NCBI GenBank assembly: GCA_938041275.1
Contig: CALISH010000024.1
Location: 1 to 36,048, forward strand
Length of the DNA stretch: 36,048 nt
Reading direction: 5' to 3'
From: an uncultured Solobacterium sp.
GTDB taxonomy: Bacteria; Bacillota_I; Bacilli_A; Erysipelotrichales; Erysipelotrichaceae
The notes under the pieces are model-generated. The model was not told where the DNA came from and did no database searches. It saw nothing but the letters and a program-made list of their open reading frames with translations. Positions 23,053 to 30,823 of the stretch are shown here, in pieces. Each line of letters starts with the position of its first letter. The stretch's first letter is position 1. The translations under genes were made by a program, and so were the position numbers.

Positions 23053-23817
23053 ATGAAGAAAAAATTACTAGCACTCGTTGCGGCATTCACTTTCTTGTTA
23101 TGCATGTTACCAAGTTTCTTGTTACCAACAAGAGCCGATGCAAATGATTACATTGTCGATGAATATGGTTTATTAACAAACGCAGAAATACAAGCACTCA
23201 ATAACATCGCAAAAGACTACAGTGATAAATATAAGATTGGTTTCTATATCCGTATTATGAATTCTCACGGTTCTCAGACTATCGAGCAATATTCCGAAAG
23301 TATCTTCAATTCCGAAGGCCTTGGAATCGGTGATGAAAAAGAAGGCATCATGCTAACTCTAACGATGGAAGACCGTAAGTTTGATATTACAGTACACGGT
23401 AAAAAGGCAAATAAGATTTTCGACGCAAGAGCGAGAGAAAATATCGCAAGTGCCGTCGTATATGATCACTTAAAATATAACGAATATGGAGAAGGCGCAA
23501 AAGTATTCCTTGATGAATGCTCAAGTACTATCGTTACACCTTATATTATCAAGGGTAGTATCACTGCAATCGTTCCACTCATTATTTCTATTGTCACAAT
23601 CCTATTCTTTAGAAGTAAACATAAGACAAAAGGAATTTCACGCGAAGCATATGCATACATACCACAAGGTGGTCTAAGACTTCAAAGATCACAAGATATG
23701 TACTTGTATCGCTCTGAAACACGTACTTATAACCCACCTGCTAAGAGTAGTGGTGGAGGTGGTGGCTTCCACTCAAGCAGCGGTGGTGGTTTCGGTCACA
23801 CAAGTGGACACTTCTAA
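23053..23817 (+). CDS. TPM-domain membrane protein (YdjH/YgcG-like)
   Basis: The 254-residue protein starts with a signal peptide (about 1-30, cleavage near ADA). It continues with an extracytoplasmic TPM domain (about 32-160; VDEYGLLTNAEIQALN, DRKFDITVHG) and a single membrane helix (about 172-192). A cytoplasmic tail ends in a Gly/Ser/His-rich stretch (GGGGGFHSSSGGGFGHTSG). This is the YdjH layout. TPM proteins are proposed to act in envelope quality control or as membrane assembly factors. The gene follows the YdjG-like gene at 12 nt with an AGGAGG site and ends at a terminator shared with the convergent methyltransferase. Confidence 0.9.
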   Translation: MKKKLLALVAAFTFLLCMLPSFLLPTRADANDYIVDEYGLLTNAEIQALNNIAKDYSDKYKIGFYIRIMNSHGSQTIEQYSESIFNSEGLGIGDEKEGIMLTLTMEDRKFDITVHGKKANKIFDARARENIASAVVYDHLKYNEYGEGAKVFLDECSSTIVTPYIIKGSITAIVPLIISIVTILFFRSKHKTKGISREAYAYIPQGGLRLQRSQDMYLYRSETRTYNPPAKSSGGGGGFHSSSGGGFGHTSGHF

Positions 23818-23826
23818 TACAATAGT

Positions 23827-23858
23827 GGCTTATCCAATTTTGGATAAGCCTTTTATTT
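23827..23858 (+). terminator. Terminator of the YdjIGH-like operon
   Basis: A 10-bp stem GGCTTATCCA/TGGATAAGCC with a 4-nt loop is followed by TTTTATTTT. It lies between convergent genes and may also stop the methyltransferase transcript, though the tract on that side is weaker. Confidence 0.87.
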
Positions 23859-24443
23859 TACCACTGCAATTGCGATACCATCTCCTACATCAAGATGGAA
23901 TGTTGTTTCAAAGCGAGTATCTGTTTTTAGATATTCACGGAACTTTAAAATCTTGCGTGTCATTTGTACTGTAGATCGATTTTGTGATAACTTTGGACAA
24001 TCCACAATACCATGAAACTGCAAGTTATCAAAGAAGAATACAGTACCCTTTCTCGCATTCTTAAAGAAGTGTTCCATATACTTGCGATATTGTGACTTTG
24101 CGGCATCGATAAATATTAAATCGTATATCTTCTTTGTTTCAAATTGATAGGCATCTTGTAAGTATGCATGCACTCTATCATGTAGACCTGTATGCATGAT
24201 ATTATCTACAGCTTGATGATACATTTCAGGATTAATCTCTACTGTATCGATTGTCATATCCCAACGTAAGTTTGCCATCTGAATAGCGGAGTAACCAACT
24301 GCTGTTCCAATCTCCAAAATATCACGTATCCCTTCGTGGCTACGTATGTATTCCAACAAGAATTCCATACCATCATCTAACATGATTGGCACATGTTCCT
24401 TACGGGCTTTATCGTGTATTTCCTGTAATCTAGCTTCATCCAT
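23853..24443 (-). CDS. SAM-dependent O-methyltransferase (class I, YrrM/COMT-like)
   Basis: The 196-residue cytoplasmic protein has the class I SAM fold. Motif I is ILEIGTAVGYSAIQMA, the acidic strand is IDTVEINPEMY, and the metal/catalytic segment is YDLIFIDAAKSQY, followed by FFDNLQF. It matches the small O-methyltransferases called YrrM/TrmR in Firmicutes, some of which methylate tRNA wobble 5-hydroxyuridine; that role is a possibility here, not shown. The ATG at 24443 starts MDEARLQEIH, the usual family start. It has no ribosome site and lies 6 nt after a TATACT, so a leaderless transcript is likely. It is divergent from the SNF2 gene. Confidence 0.85.
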   Translation of the reverse strand: MDEARLQEIHDKARKEHVPIMLDDGMEFLLEYIRSHEGIRDILEIGTAVGYSAIQMANLRWDMTIDTVEINPEMYHQAVDNIMHTGLHDRVHAYLQDAYQFETKKIYDLIFIDAAKSQYRKYMEHFFKNARKGTVFFFDNLQFHGIVDCPKLSQNRSTVQMTRKILKFREYLKTDTRFETTFHLDVGDGIAIAVVK

Positions 24444-24457
24444 ATAGACAGTATAAT
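24444..24457. promoter_or_regulatory. Overlapping divergent -10 elements between the methyltransferase and SNF2 genes
   Basis: AGTATAAT reads as TATAAT on the plus strand (24452-24457) and as TATACT on the minus strand (complement of 24450-24455). The minus-strand -10 is followed by exactly six bases and the methyltransferase ATG. A TGTACC lies 17 nt upstream as a weak -35. No good -35 is seen for the plus strand. Confidence 0.45.
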
Positions 24458-24513
24458 ATATTATTTCGATACGGTACATGTTAGAATGAAGGGATAAAGA
24501 AATGGAGGGGTCT

Positions 24514-27500
24514 ATGTTAACACTTGAGTTTGTACGTGCCTTTATAGGTGAAAAAATGTATGCCAGAGGTATGCAGGAGTATACCGAAGCAAATGTCTTT
24601 AACATGGAAATTATCGAGAATGATGAACATTATAAACTGATTACAGCCAATGTTCAAGGTGAAGAGTATTACAGCATTCATGTTGTTAACATAGAGTTAA
24701 GTCCCCAGAACGAATGGATTACAAAGATGTCCTGTGATTGCGAGTATTTCGATTATCGTCATACCCCTTGTAAACATATCGCAGCTGTACTCATCGCCTA
24801 TGTAAAACGCAACGATGCACAACCTGAACCTCCCTTACGTAAAAAACATACTGATAAATCATTTAAAGAGTTCTTATCTAGTTATCAAGCACACACAAGT
24901 AACTTTACAAAAAGACCTTTGAACATCATTTTAGAACCAGAAATATCCCCAAAGTTCCGTACTGACATGCTTGAAGTAGGATTTAAGATTGGTTTATTAA
25001 ATGAACATCTCTATTCAATTCAAAACATCACAGAATTTGTCGAGAATTTGGATGGTGAAACGAATAAGAAATATGGAAAATCTTTGGAGTTTACGCACAC
25101 ACTCCAAGCCTTCCATCCACGCTATCGCCCTCTAGTACAGTATTTAGTTGATTATGTACATGATGAAACTTCCTATTCCCTTTACCAAAGTATCCCTGGA
25201 TATCGTATGATGCATGCGGCTGATTTACCACGTCGTACAATTACTGTAAAATCCTATGCAATCGATATCTTCTGGGACACCATCAAGGATCTTTCATTTA
25301 ACATCAAAGAACATTACGGTATCTTGCGACCATATACTTTAGTAGATGGGCAGCCATCCATGAGCGCATCCATCGAGAAAGTAGATGATGGATATCAATT
25401 TAATACAACCGTATTGCAATATATTACTGGCAAGAAACACAGCTATTTCTTTGATGAAAGTCGGCAAATGATTTACCGTGACGTAAGAGCTTCACAATCC
25501 TTCCGTAAATTAATCGACTATTTTCATAGTGCTAAATCAGCGAATATCTTTATTGCGGAAGACGATATCGCAACCTTTGCAAGAAATGTATTCCCAATCT
25601 TGCAAAAGAATTTGACCGTTCAAACAAAAGGATTTAATCCGACACAGTATCTTCCAGAGATTCCTACTTTTGAAATATATCTAGATATGCCACAGGATAA
25701 TCTAATTACAGGTGAACTCTTTGCTATTTATTCTCACGGTAAATACAATGTATTCTTACCTAGTGAAAATGCAGTGAATCGAGATTTATTTTTCGAAAAG
25801 AATATGGAGTATTTCTTCTCCCCTTGGTTTAGTGCCTATGACCCAACAAACTCTCGTATGGCACTAACCGACGACGATGACAAGGTATATCGTTTTGTCA
25901 AATTTGGCATCCTAGAAATGCAGGCTAAAGCCGATGTATTCATCTCGGAATCTCTCAAGAAACTAAAGCTTCACAGCCAAACACGTATCTCCATTGGAGT
26001 ATCCGTTAATCATGATCTACTACAGTTAAATCTAATCAGTGATCAAATTAATCTCAAGCAACTCAATGAGATTCTCAGTAAATATGATCCAAAGAAGAAA
26101 TACTATCGTCTTAAGAGTGGTGAGTTTGTGGATATCGATGAAAACATTCAAGCCCTTGCAAGCTTCAAAGACGCAATGAATCTTAGTAATTCGCAATTTA
26201 CAAGTGGCTCCATTGATGTCCCAGCTTATCGTGCATCCTATCTTAATCAATTAGCAGAGACTTCTATCTTAGATATTCAAGCAGAGGAAAACTTTAGACA
26301 ACTAATTCGCAATATGAAGGATATCGAAGATATTGAATACACTATTCCCCAGGAAATCGAACCAATCTTGCGGCCTTATCAGAAGAAAGGTTTCCGGTGG
26401 CTTTATGCACTAAAAGAGAATCATCTAGGTGGATTACTGGCAGATGAAATGGGCTTAGGTAAATCTATTCAAATCATCTCATTGCTTGCGGCTTGGAAAG
26501 ATCGCAAACGTACGCTGATTGTATGTCCATCCTCCCTTGTATACAACTGGGCTAATGAAATCAATAAATTCATGCCAAATATGCATTACACAATGATTTC
26601 AGGATTCGCAAATATTCGCAAAGAACTCATTCATACTTCATTAGAAAATGATATTCTAATTACTTCTTATGATGCTCTCAAGCGTGATATTGATGTCTAT
26701 CGTACGATGGAATTCTCTTGTCAGATTATTGATGAGGCGCAGTATATAAAGAATGCATCTACACTAGCCGCACAATCAGTAAAGGAAATTAACAGTCACT
26801 TCCGTATCGCCTTAACAGGTACACCTATCGAAAACCGTTTGAGTGAGCTATGGTCTATCTTTGATTTTATCCTACCAGGATTCTTTGGCTCGTATCAAAA
26901 ATTCCGTACAAACTACGAACTTCCTATCGTACGTGACCAAGATGAGTTCTTAGAAGCAGAACTACAAAAGATGGTAACGCCATTTATCCTACGTAGACGC
27001 AAGAAGGATGTATTGCACGACTTACCAGATAAGATTGAAGATGTATATTATGGTCAACTCGAAGATGAACAAAAGGATCTCTACAAAGCGCGCGTTCAGC
27101 GTCTCAAGTTAATGTTGCAGAAACAAAGTGATGAAGAATTCAAGGAGAACAAGATTGCAGTATTAGCGGAGTTAACGCGCTTACGCCAACTCTGTTGTGA
27201 CCCTCACTTAATTTATGACCACTATAAAGGCAACTCTGCCAAGAAAGAACTCTGTTTAGATATCGTAGAAAATGCAATTGAAGAAGGACATAAGATATTA
27301 CTCTTCTCCCAATTTACTTCTATGCTAGATACTCTAACCCAGGAGTTTGATAAGAAGGGAATTCGTTATCATAAGCTTGTTGGATCCACTCCGCAGTTCG
27401 AACGTGCACGAATGGTAGAATCCTTCCAAACGGATGATGTACCTATTTTCTGTATCTCATTAAAAGCAGGTGGCACTGGCCTAAACCTTACCGCAGCAGA

Positions 27501-27741
27501 TATCGTTATCCACTATGATCCTTGGTGGAATACAGCAGTTGAAAACCAAGCAAGTGACCGTGCACATCGTATCGGTCAAACAAATGTAGTAAATGTCTTC
27601 CGTTTAATTATCAAGGATACCATCGAAGAGCGAATCATTCAGCTACAAAAAGAGAAATCTAATCTAGCTGACCGTATTCTATCTGGTGAAGGTGTTTCCA
27701 GTGCCACATTATCCAGACAGGATTTATTAGAATTACTCTAA
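24514..27741 (+). CDS. SWIM-domain SNF2-family DEAD/DEAH-like ATPase
   Basis: This 1075-residue protein combines an N-terminal SWIM zinc finger (Cys74, Cys76, Cys86, His88), a long SNF2-associated middle region and a C-terminal RapA/SNF2-type helicase. The Walker A motif LADEMGLGKS is near residue 645, the DEAH-like box IIDEAQYIKN near 738, and motifs IV-VI LFSQFTSMLD, GGTGLNL and DRAHRIGQ are near the C-terminus. Such bacterial SNF2 ATPases are thought to translocate on double-stranded DNA and may remodel RNA polymerase or other complexes; the role is not settled. The ATG at 24514 follows a GGAGGGG site, with an in-frame ATG 12 nt upstream less likely. It ends at a bidirectional terminator. 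Confidence 0.92.
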   Translation: MLTLEFVRAFIGEKMYARGMQEYTEANVFNMEIIENDEHYKLITANVQGEEYYSIHVVNIELSPQNEWITKMSCDCEYFDYRHTPCKHIAAVLIAYVKRNDAQPEPPLRKKHTDKSFKEFLSSYQAHTSNFTKRPLNIILEPEISPKFRTDMLEVGFKIGLLNEHLYSIQNITEFVENLDGETNKKYGKSLEFTHTLQAFHPRYRPLVQYLVDYVHDETSYSLYQSIPGYRMMHAADLPRRTITVKSYAIDIFWDTIKDLSFNIKEHYGILRPYTLVDGQPSMSASIEKVDDGYQFNTTVLQYITGKKHSYFFDESRQMIYRDVRASQSFRKLIDYFHSAKSANIFIAEDDIATFARNVFPILQKNLTVQTKGFNPTQYLPEIPTFEIYLDMPQDNLITGELFAIYSHGKYNVFLPSENAVNRDLFFEKNMEYFFSPWFSAYDPTNSRMALTDDDDKVYRFVKFGILEMQAKADVFISESLKKLKLHSQTRISIGVSVNHDLLQLNLISDQINLKQLNEILSKYDPKKKYYRLKSGEFVDIDENIQALASFKDAMNLSNSQFTSGSIDVPAYRASYLNQLAETSILDIQAEENFRQLIRNMKDIEDIEYTIPQEIEPILRPYQKKGFRWLYALKENHLGGLLADEMGLGKSIQIISLLAAWKDRKRTLIVCPSSLVYNWANEINKFMPNMHYTMISGFANIRKELIHTSLENDILITSYDALKRDIDVYRTMEFSCQIIDEAQYIKNASTLAAQSVKEINSHFRIALTGTPIENRLSELWSIFDFILPGFFGSYQKFRTNYELPIVRDQDEFLEAELQKMVTPFILRRRKKDVLHDLPDKIEDVYYGQLEDEQKDLYKARVQRLKLMLQKQSDEEFKENKIAVLAELTRLRQLCCDPHLIYDHYKGNSAKKELCLDIVENAIEEGHKILLFSQFTSMLDTLTQEFDKKGIRYHKLVGSTPQFERARMVESFQTDDVPIFCISLKAGGTGLNLTAADIVIHYDPWWNTAVENQASDRAHRIGQTNVVNVFRLIIKDTIEERIIQLQKEKSNLADRILSGEGVSSATLSRQDLLELL

Positions 27742-27749
27742 ATCAAGCA

Positions 27750-27771
27750 AAAGAGACCGCGAGGTCTCTTT
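27750..27771. terminator. Bidirectional terminator between the SNF2 and sigma-SH3b genes
   Basis: A 9-bp stem AAAGAGACC/GGTCTCTTT with a GCGA tetraloop lies between convergent stop codons at 27741 and 27774. T-rich tracts flank it on each strand. Confidence 0.82.
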
Positions 27772-27773
27772 CA

Positions 27774-29159
27774 TTATTTTCGATATACTAAGAACTGATT
27801 GTTCTTGTCTGCAAGCCACTTGTTTTCACCAATTTGATACCAAGTGTAATCACTTGTCTGTTCAACAGAAAGTACTGTAAACTTCTCTCCATGTTTTGCA
27901 CTTCCTACTACATCAAAGTTTGTGCCTGCACCTGCACGAATATTCAAGGAATCAATTACAACTTCAACTTCACCTAGTGTCTCCGGAGTAGGCTCTGGAG
28001 TTGCAGAAGTTTCTGGTGTTGCTGTAGGTTCTGGTGTCGCATCAGAGTTTGCAACTACGCTAGTTGTCTCATTCTTTGAGCCAAAGAGTGATTTGAAATC
28101 GAACTTTCCACCCATTGAATCATATACAATCCAAAATAGGCCAGCCAATAACATTAATGTTAGAAGTACGATCAATAATTTCACTAAGAAACTTCCACCA
28201 TTGGATTCCTCTTCCTCAATATCATCTACAGCTTCATCATTATCATCAAATAATTCCTTTTTAATAACCTGGGTTGCAGAGGAACGTACCTCTTGTTCAT
28301 GAGAAGTTGGTGCTGACTCCTCCTTCACTGTCGGAAGCGATAATGTATCCTCAATTTCATCAGATACTGTTGATATCTGCATCGTATTTACATCAGAACC
28401 TGATGTGGATGGTAAATCTGGAAATTGTACTTCCTTATTCCCTTCTTGTGGAAGAGCTGGTGTTTCTACAGGTTTTGCAGTTTCTTCCGGTTGCGTAAAT
28501 ACACCACTGAGAATATCATCCTCTGCTGACTGTAGCGCAAGGTCATCTTGCATCTTTAAAACGAGTGCACGTTGTGATACTGGATTTAACTTATCCATTA
28601 ACACGATGAGTGTACCAAGGTTATAGCCTCCACTCATCAATGTGTCTTTAGCCTCTGTCAACCAACTCATGACAGACTGCGGTGTACTCATCAATAGTTT
28701 TGCACTTTCCTCAATGGATAAACCATCATATAGGTGAAGTGCTAAAGCAGATCTAGCTCCCGTGCTAAGCTTATCCATCATCTCTAACACTTGGTACTTC
28801 TTGCCTTCAACTGTTTCAGGTAAAACCGCCATATAGTTAGGGATTTCATCCGCTTCTGTGTACATGTTACTGTTAGTTGTAGATTCTTCTAAAGGTAATA
28901 CGTGGGCAATAGCCTCCTTACGAACAATCTCTGCTGCCCAGCACTCAAACCATTCTGGATTCGTTACTTCCTTTAGACTTGAAAATACCTTCTTTAGGCC
29001 AGCCTGTTCTACTTTTCTAGCTTGTTCATGATCGGCCACATATAATCTTGTAATAAAATACATCTTATCTGAAATACGTCTAAGTATTTCCTTTGCGGCT
29101 TCAATATCACGTTGTTTAGCTTTTGTTAGTAATTCCTGTATTGTCTGATTTTCTGACAT
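27774..29159 (-). CDS. Sigma-factor-like/transmembrane/SH3b fusion protein
   Basis: The 461-residue protein has a striking domain order. Residues about 1-90 resemble sigma-70 region 2 of ECF factors. Residues about 123-175 resemble region 4, with LSTGARSALALHLYDGLSIE and a helix-turn-helix-like run ending ESAKLLMSTPQSVMSWL. A long acidic low-complexity linker (about 220-320) leads to one membrane helix (about 324-346), an extracytoplasmic TPEPTATPE linker and a bacterial SH3 domain (about 398-452; SLNIRAGAGTNFDVVGS). SH3b domains often bind peptidoglycan. This layout would place a DNA- or polymerase-binding part inside and a wall sensor outside in one chain. The sigma activity is inferred. 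It is the last gene of a four-gene operon (14 nt after the UPF0210 gene) and ends at the bidirectional terminator. Confidence 0.88.
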   Translation of the reverse strand: MSENQTIQELLTKAKQRDIEAAKEILRRISDKMYFITRLYVADHEQARKVEQAGLKKVFSSLKEVTNPEWFECWAAEIVRKEAIAHVLPLEESTTNSNMYTEADEIPNYMAVLPETVEGKKYQVLEMMDKLSTGARSALALHLYDGLSIEESAKLLMSTPQSVMSWLTEAKDTLMSGGYNLGTLIVLMDKLNPVSQRALVLKMQDDLALQSAEDDILSGVFTQPEETAKPVETPALPQEGNKEVQFPDLPSTSGSDVNTMQISTVSDEIEDTLSLPTVKEESAPTSHEQEVRSSATQVIKKELFDDNDEAVDDIEEEESNGGSFLVKLLIVLLTLMLLAGLFWIVYDSMGGKFDFKSLFGSKNETTSVVANSDATPEPTATPETSATPEPTPETLGEVEVVIDSLNIRAGAGTNFDVVGSAKHGEKFTVLSVEQTSDYTWYQIGENKWLADKNNQFLVYRK

Positions 29160-29173
29160 AATTCCCTCCAGTA

Positions 29174-30535
29174 TTAATTCTTCAAACTATGTATCGGGGC
29201 CGGGATTCTTCCACCACGATTAATTAGTTTATCTGCTTTTGTCATCTTCACTGGCATGATTGGTCCTTCACCTAAAAGACCACCAAATACTAGTTTATCT
29301 CCTGCATCCATGCCAATTGCTGGTATCAATCTACATGCCGTTGTTTTATTGTTTATCATACCGATAGCAGCTTCATCTGCAATTATAGCAGATAGTGTCT
29401 CCGCTGTCGTATCACCAGGCACAATAATCATATCTAACCCAACGGAACACACCGCTGTCATTGCTTCTAATTTTTCAATTGTAAGGATTCCTTGCTCCGC
29501 TGCTGAAATCATTCCAGCATCTTCTGATACTGGAATAAACGCACCAGATAAACCACCTACACTTGAGGATGCCATGACGCCACCCTTCTTCACCGCATCA
29601 TTTAACATTGCAAGTGCTGCAGTTGTCCCTGGACCACCACACACTTCTAGACCAATTTCTTCTAGAATTTGCGCAACAGAATCACCTACTGCAGGTGTTG
29701 GGGCTAATGATAAGTCGACGATTCCAAACGGAACATTTAACCGTTGTGACGCTTCACGACCAACAAGCTGTCCCATACGTGTAATCTTAAATGCGGTTTG
29801 TTTGATGCAAGCCGCAACTTCATCCATGCTCGCATGTTCTCCTAATTTTTGTAACGCTGCACGAACAACACCAGGTCCTGATACACCAACATTAATAACA
29901 CAGTCTGGTTCAGACACACCATGGAAAGCCCCTGCCATAAATGGGTTATCTTCAACCGCATTGCAGAATACAACAAGTTTTGCTGCACCAAAGCAGTTAT
30001 TATCCTTTGTAATCTCTGCACATTCACGAACAATCTGTCCCATTAACTTAACCGCATCCATATTAATTCCAGCTTTCGTAGAACCAATATTAACACTCGA
30101 ACAAACAATATCTGTTTCCTTTAAAGCTTGCGGAATCGACATGATTAGCTCACGATCACCCTCTGTCATACCTTTTTGCACCAGAGCAGAATGTCCACCA
30201 ATGAAGTTAATGCCAATTTCTTTACCAGCTTTATCTAGCGTCTTTGCGTATTTCACACAATCACCACCCGAAACACTTTGCAATAATGCTATTGGTGTTA
30301 CTGATACACGTTGATTGATAATTGGAATACCATATTCACGTGAGATATCCTTTGCAACCTTTACAAGGTCTTTTGCTTTTGTTGTAATTTTTTTATAAAT
30401 CTTCTCGCATGATCGATCAATGTCTTCATCTGCACAATCCAACAGGGAAATCCCCATCGTAACTGTACGAATATCTAGGCAATCCTCCTCAATCATATGA
30501 ATCGTTTCTAGAATATTATCACTTTCAATACGCAT
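29174..30535 (-). CDS. UPF0210/DUF711 (PFL-like) family protein
   Basis: The 453-residue protein matches UPF0210 over its full length. Conserved blocks are NQRVSVTPIALLQ, FIGGHSALVQKGMTEGD, SSVNIGSTKAGINMDAV, VSGPGVVRAAL and the C-terminal DAGDKLVFGGLLGEGPIMPV. Structures of family members show a fold related to pyruvate-formate lyase and ribonucleotide reductase barrels, but the reaction is unknown. It is 8 nt after an ACT-domain gene, a pairing conserved in many Firmicutes that suggests the ACT protein senses its substrate or product. The ribosome site is AGGTGA. Confidence 0.95.
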   Translation of the reverse strand: MRIESDNILETIHMIEEDCLDIRTVTMGISLLDCADEDIDRSCEKIYKKITTKAKDLVKVAKDISREYGIPIINQRVSVTPIALLQSVSGGDCVKYAKTLDKAGKEIGINFIGGHSALVQKGMTEGDRELIMSIPQALKETDIVCSSVNIGSTKAGINMDAVKLMGQIVRECAEITKDNNCFGAAKLVVFCNAVEDNPFMAGAFHGVSEPDCVINVGVSGPGVVRAALQKLGEHASMDEVAACIKQTAFKITRMGQLVGREASQRLNVPFGIVDLSLAPTPAVGDSVAQILEEIGLEVCGGPGTTAALAMLNDAVKKGGVMASSSVGGLSGAFIPVSEDAGMISAAEQGILTIEKLEAMTAVCSVGLDMIIVPGDTTAETLSAIIADEAAIGMINNKTTACRLIPAIGMDAGDKLVFGGLLGEGPIMPVKMTKADKLINRGGRIPAPIHSLKN

Positions 30536-30543
30536 AGATTCAC

Positions 30544-30813
30544 CTATATTGTATGCATGCTATTGAAGATATCTTCATGCATGACATGCACTTTGAGATT
30601 TTGTTCATTCCCAGCACTTTCTAAATCATCAGCGACTTTACGGAAATTTTCCAGATTACTTGGAACTTCCACAATCATGATCATTGTAAATAAATCCTGT
30701 AATACCTTTTGGGTTACATCAACAATATTGATTTCTCTTTCAGCACACTTTGTGGCGATATATGCTAGAATGCCTGGCTTATCTTTACCAACAACTGTAA
30801 TAACTGCTCTCAT
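30544..30813 (-). CDS. ACT-domain protein (UPF0237)
   Basis: The 89-residue single ACT domain (beta-alpha-beta-beta-alpha-beta) starts MRAVITVVGKDKPGILAYIA, the typical GcvR-like ligand-sensing entry, with DITQ-like VDVTQKVLQDLFTM in the second half. Such stand-alone ACT proteins bind amino acids or act as regulators. It is translated from an AAGGAG site 10 nt after the lipoprotein gene and stops 8 nt before UPF0210. Confidence 0.94.
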   Translation of the reverse strand: MRAVITVVGKDKPGILAYIATKCAEREINIVDVTQKVLQDLFTMIMIVEVPSNLENFRKVADDLESAGNEQNLKVHVMHEDIFNSMHTI

Positions 30814-30823
30814 ACATTCTCCT

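Noticed and set aside
20772..23817. A prophage fragment, because SPFH YdjI-like proteins are often labelled virion core protein
   Set aside because: No phage structural, integrase or lysis genes are present, and the three genes match the chromosomal YdjIGH membrane-stress set.
29256..30314. A long plus-strand open frame opposite the UPF0210 gene
   Set aside because: It lies wholly antisense to a well-conserved gene, has no ribosome site and its product is low-complexity Ala/Ser/Pro-rich sequence, as expected for a shadow frame.
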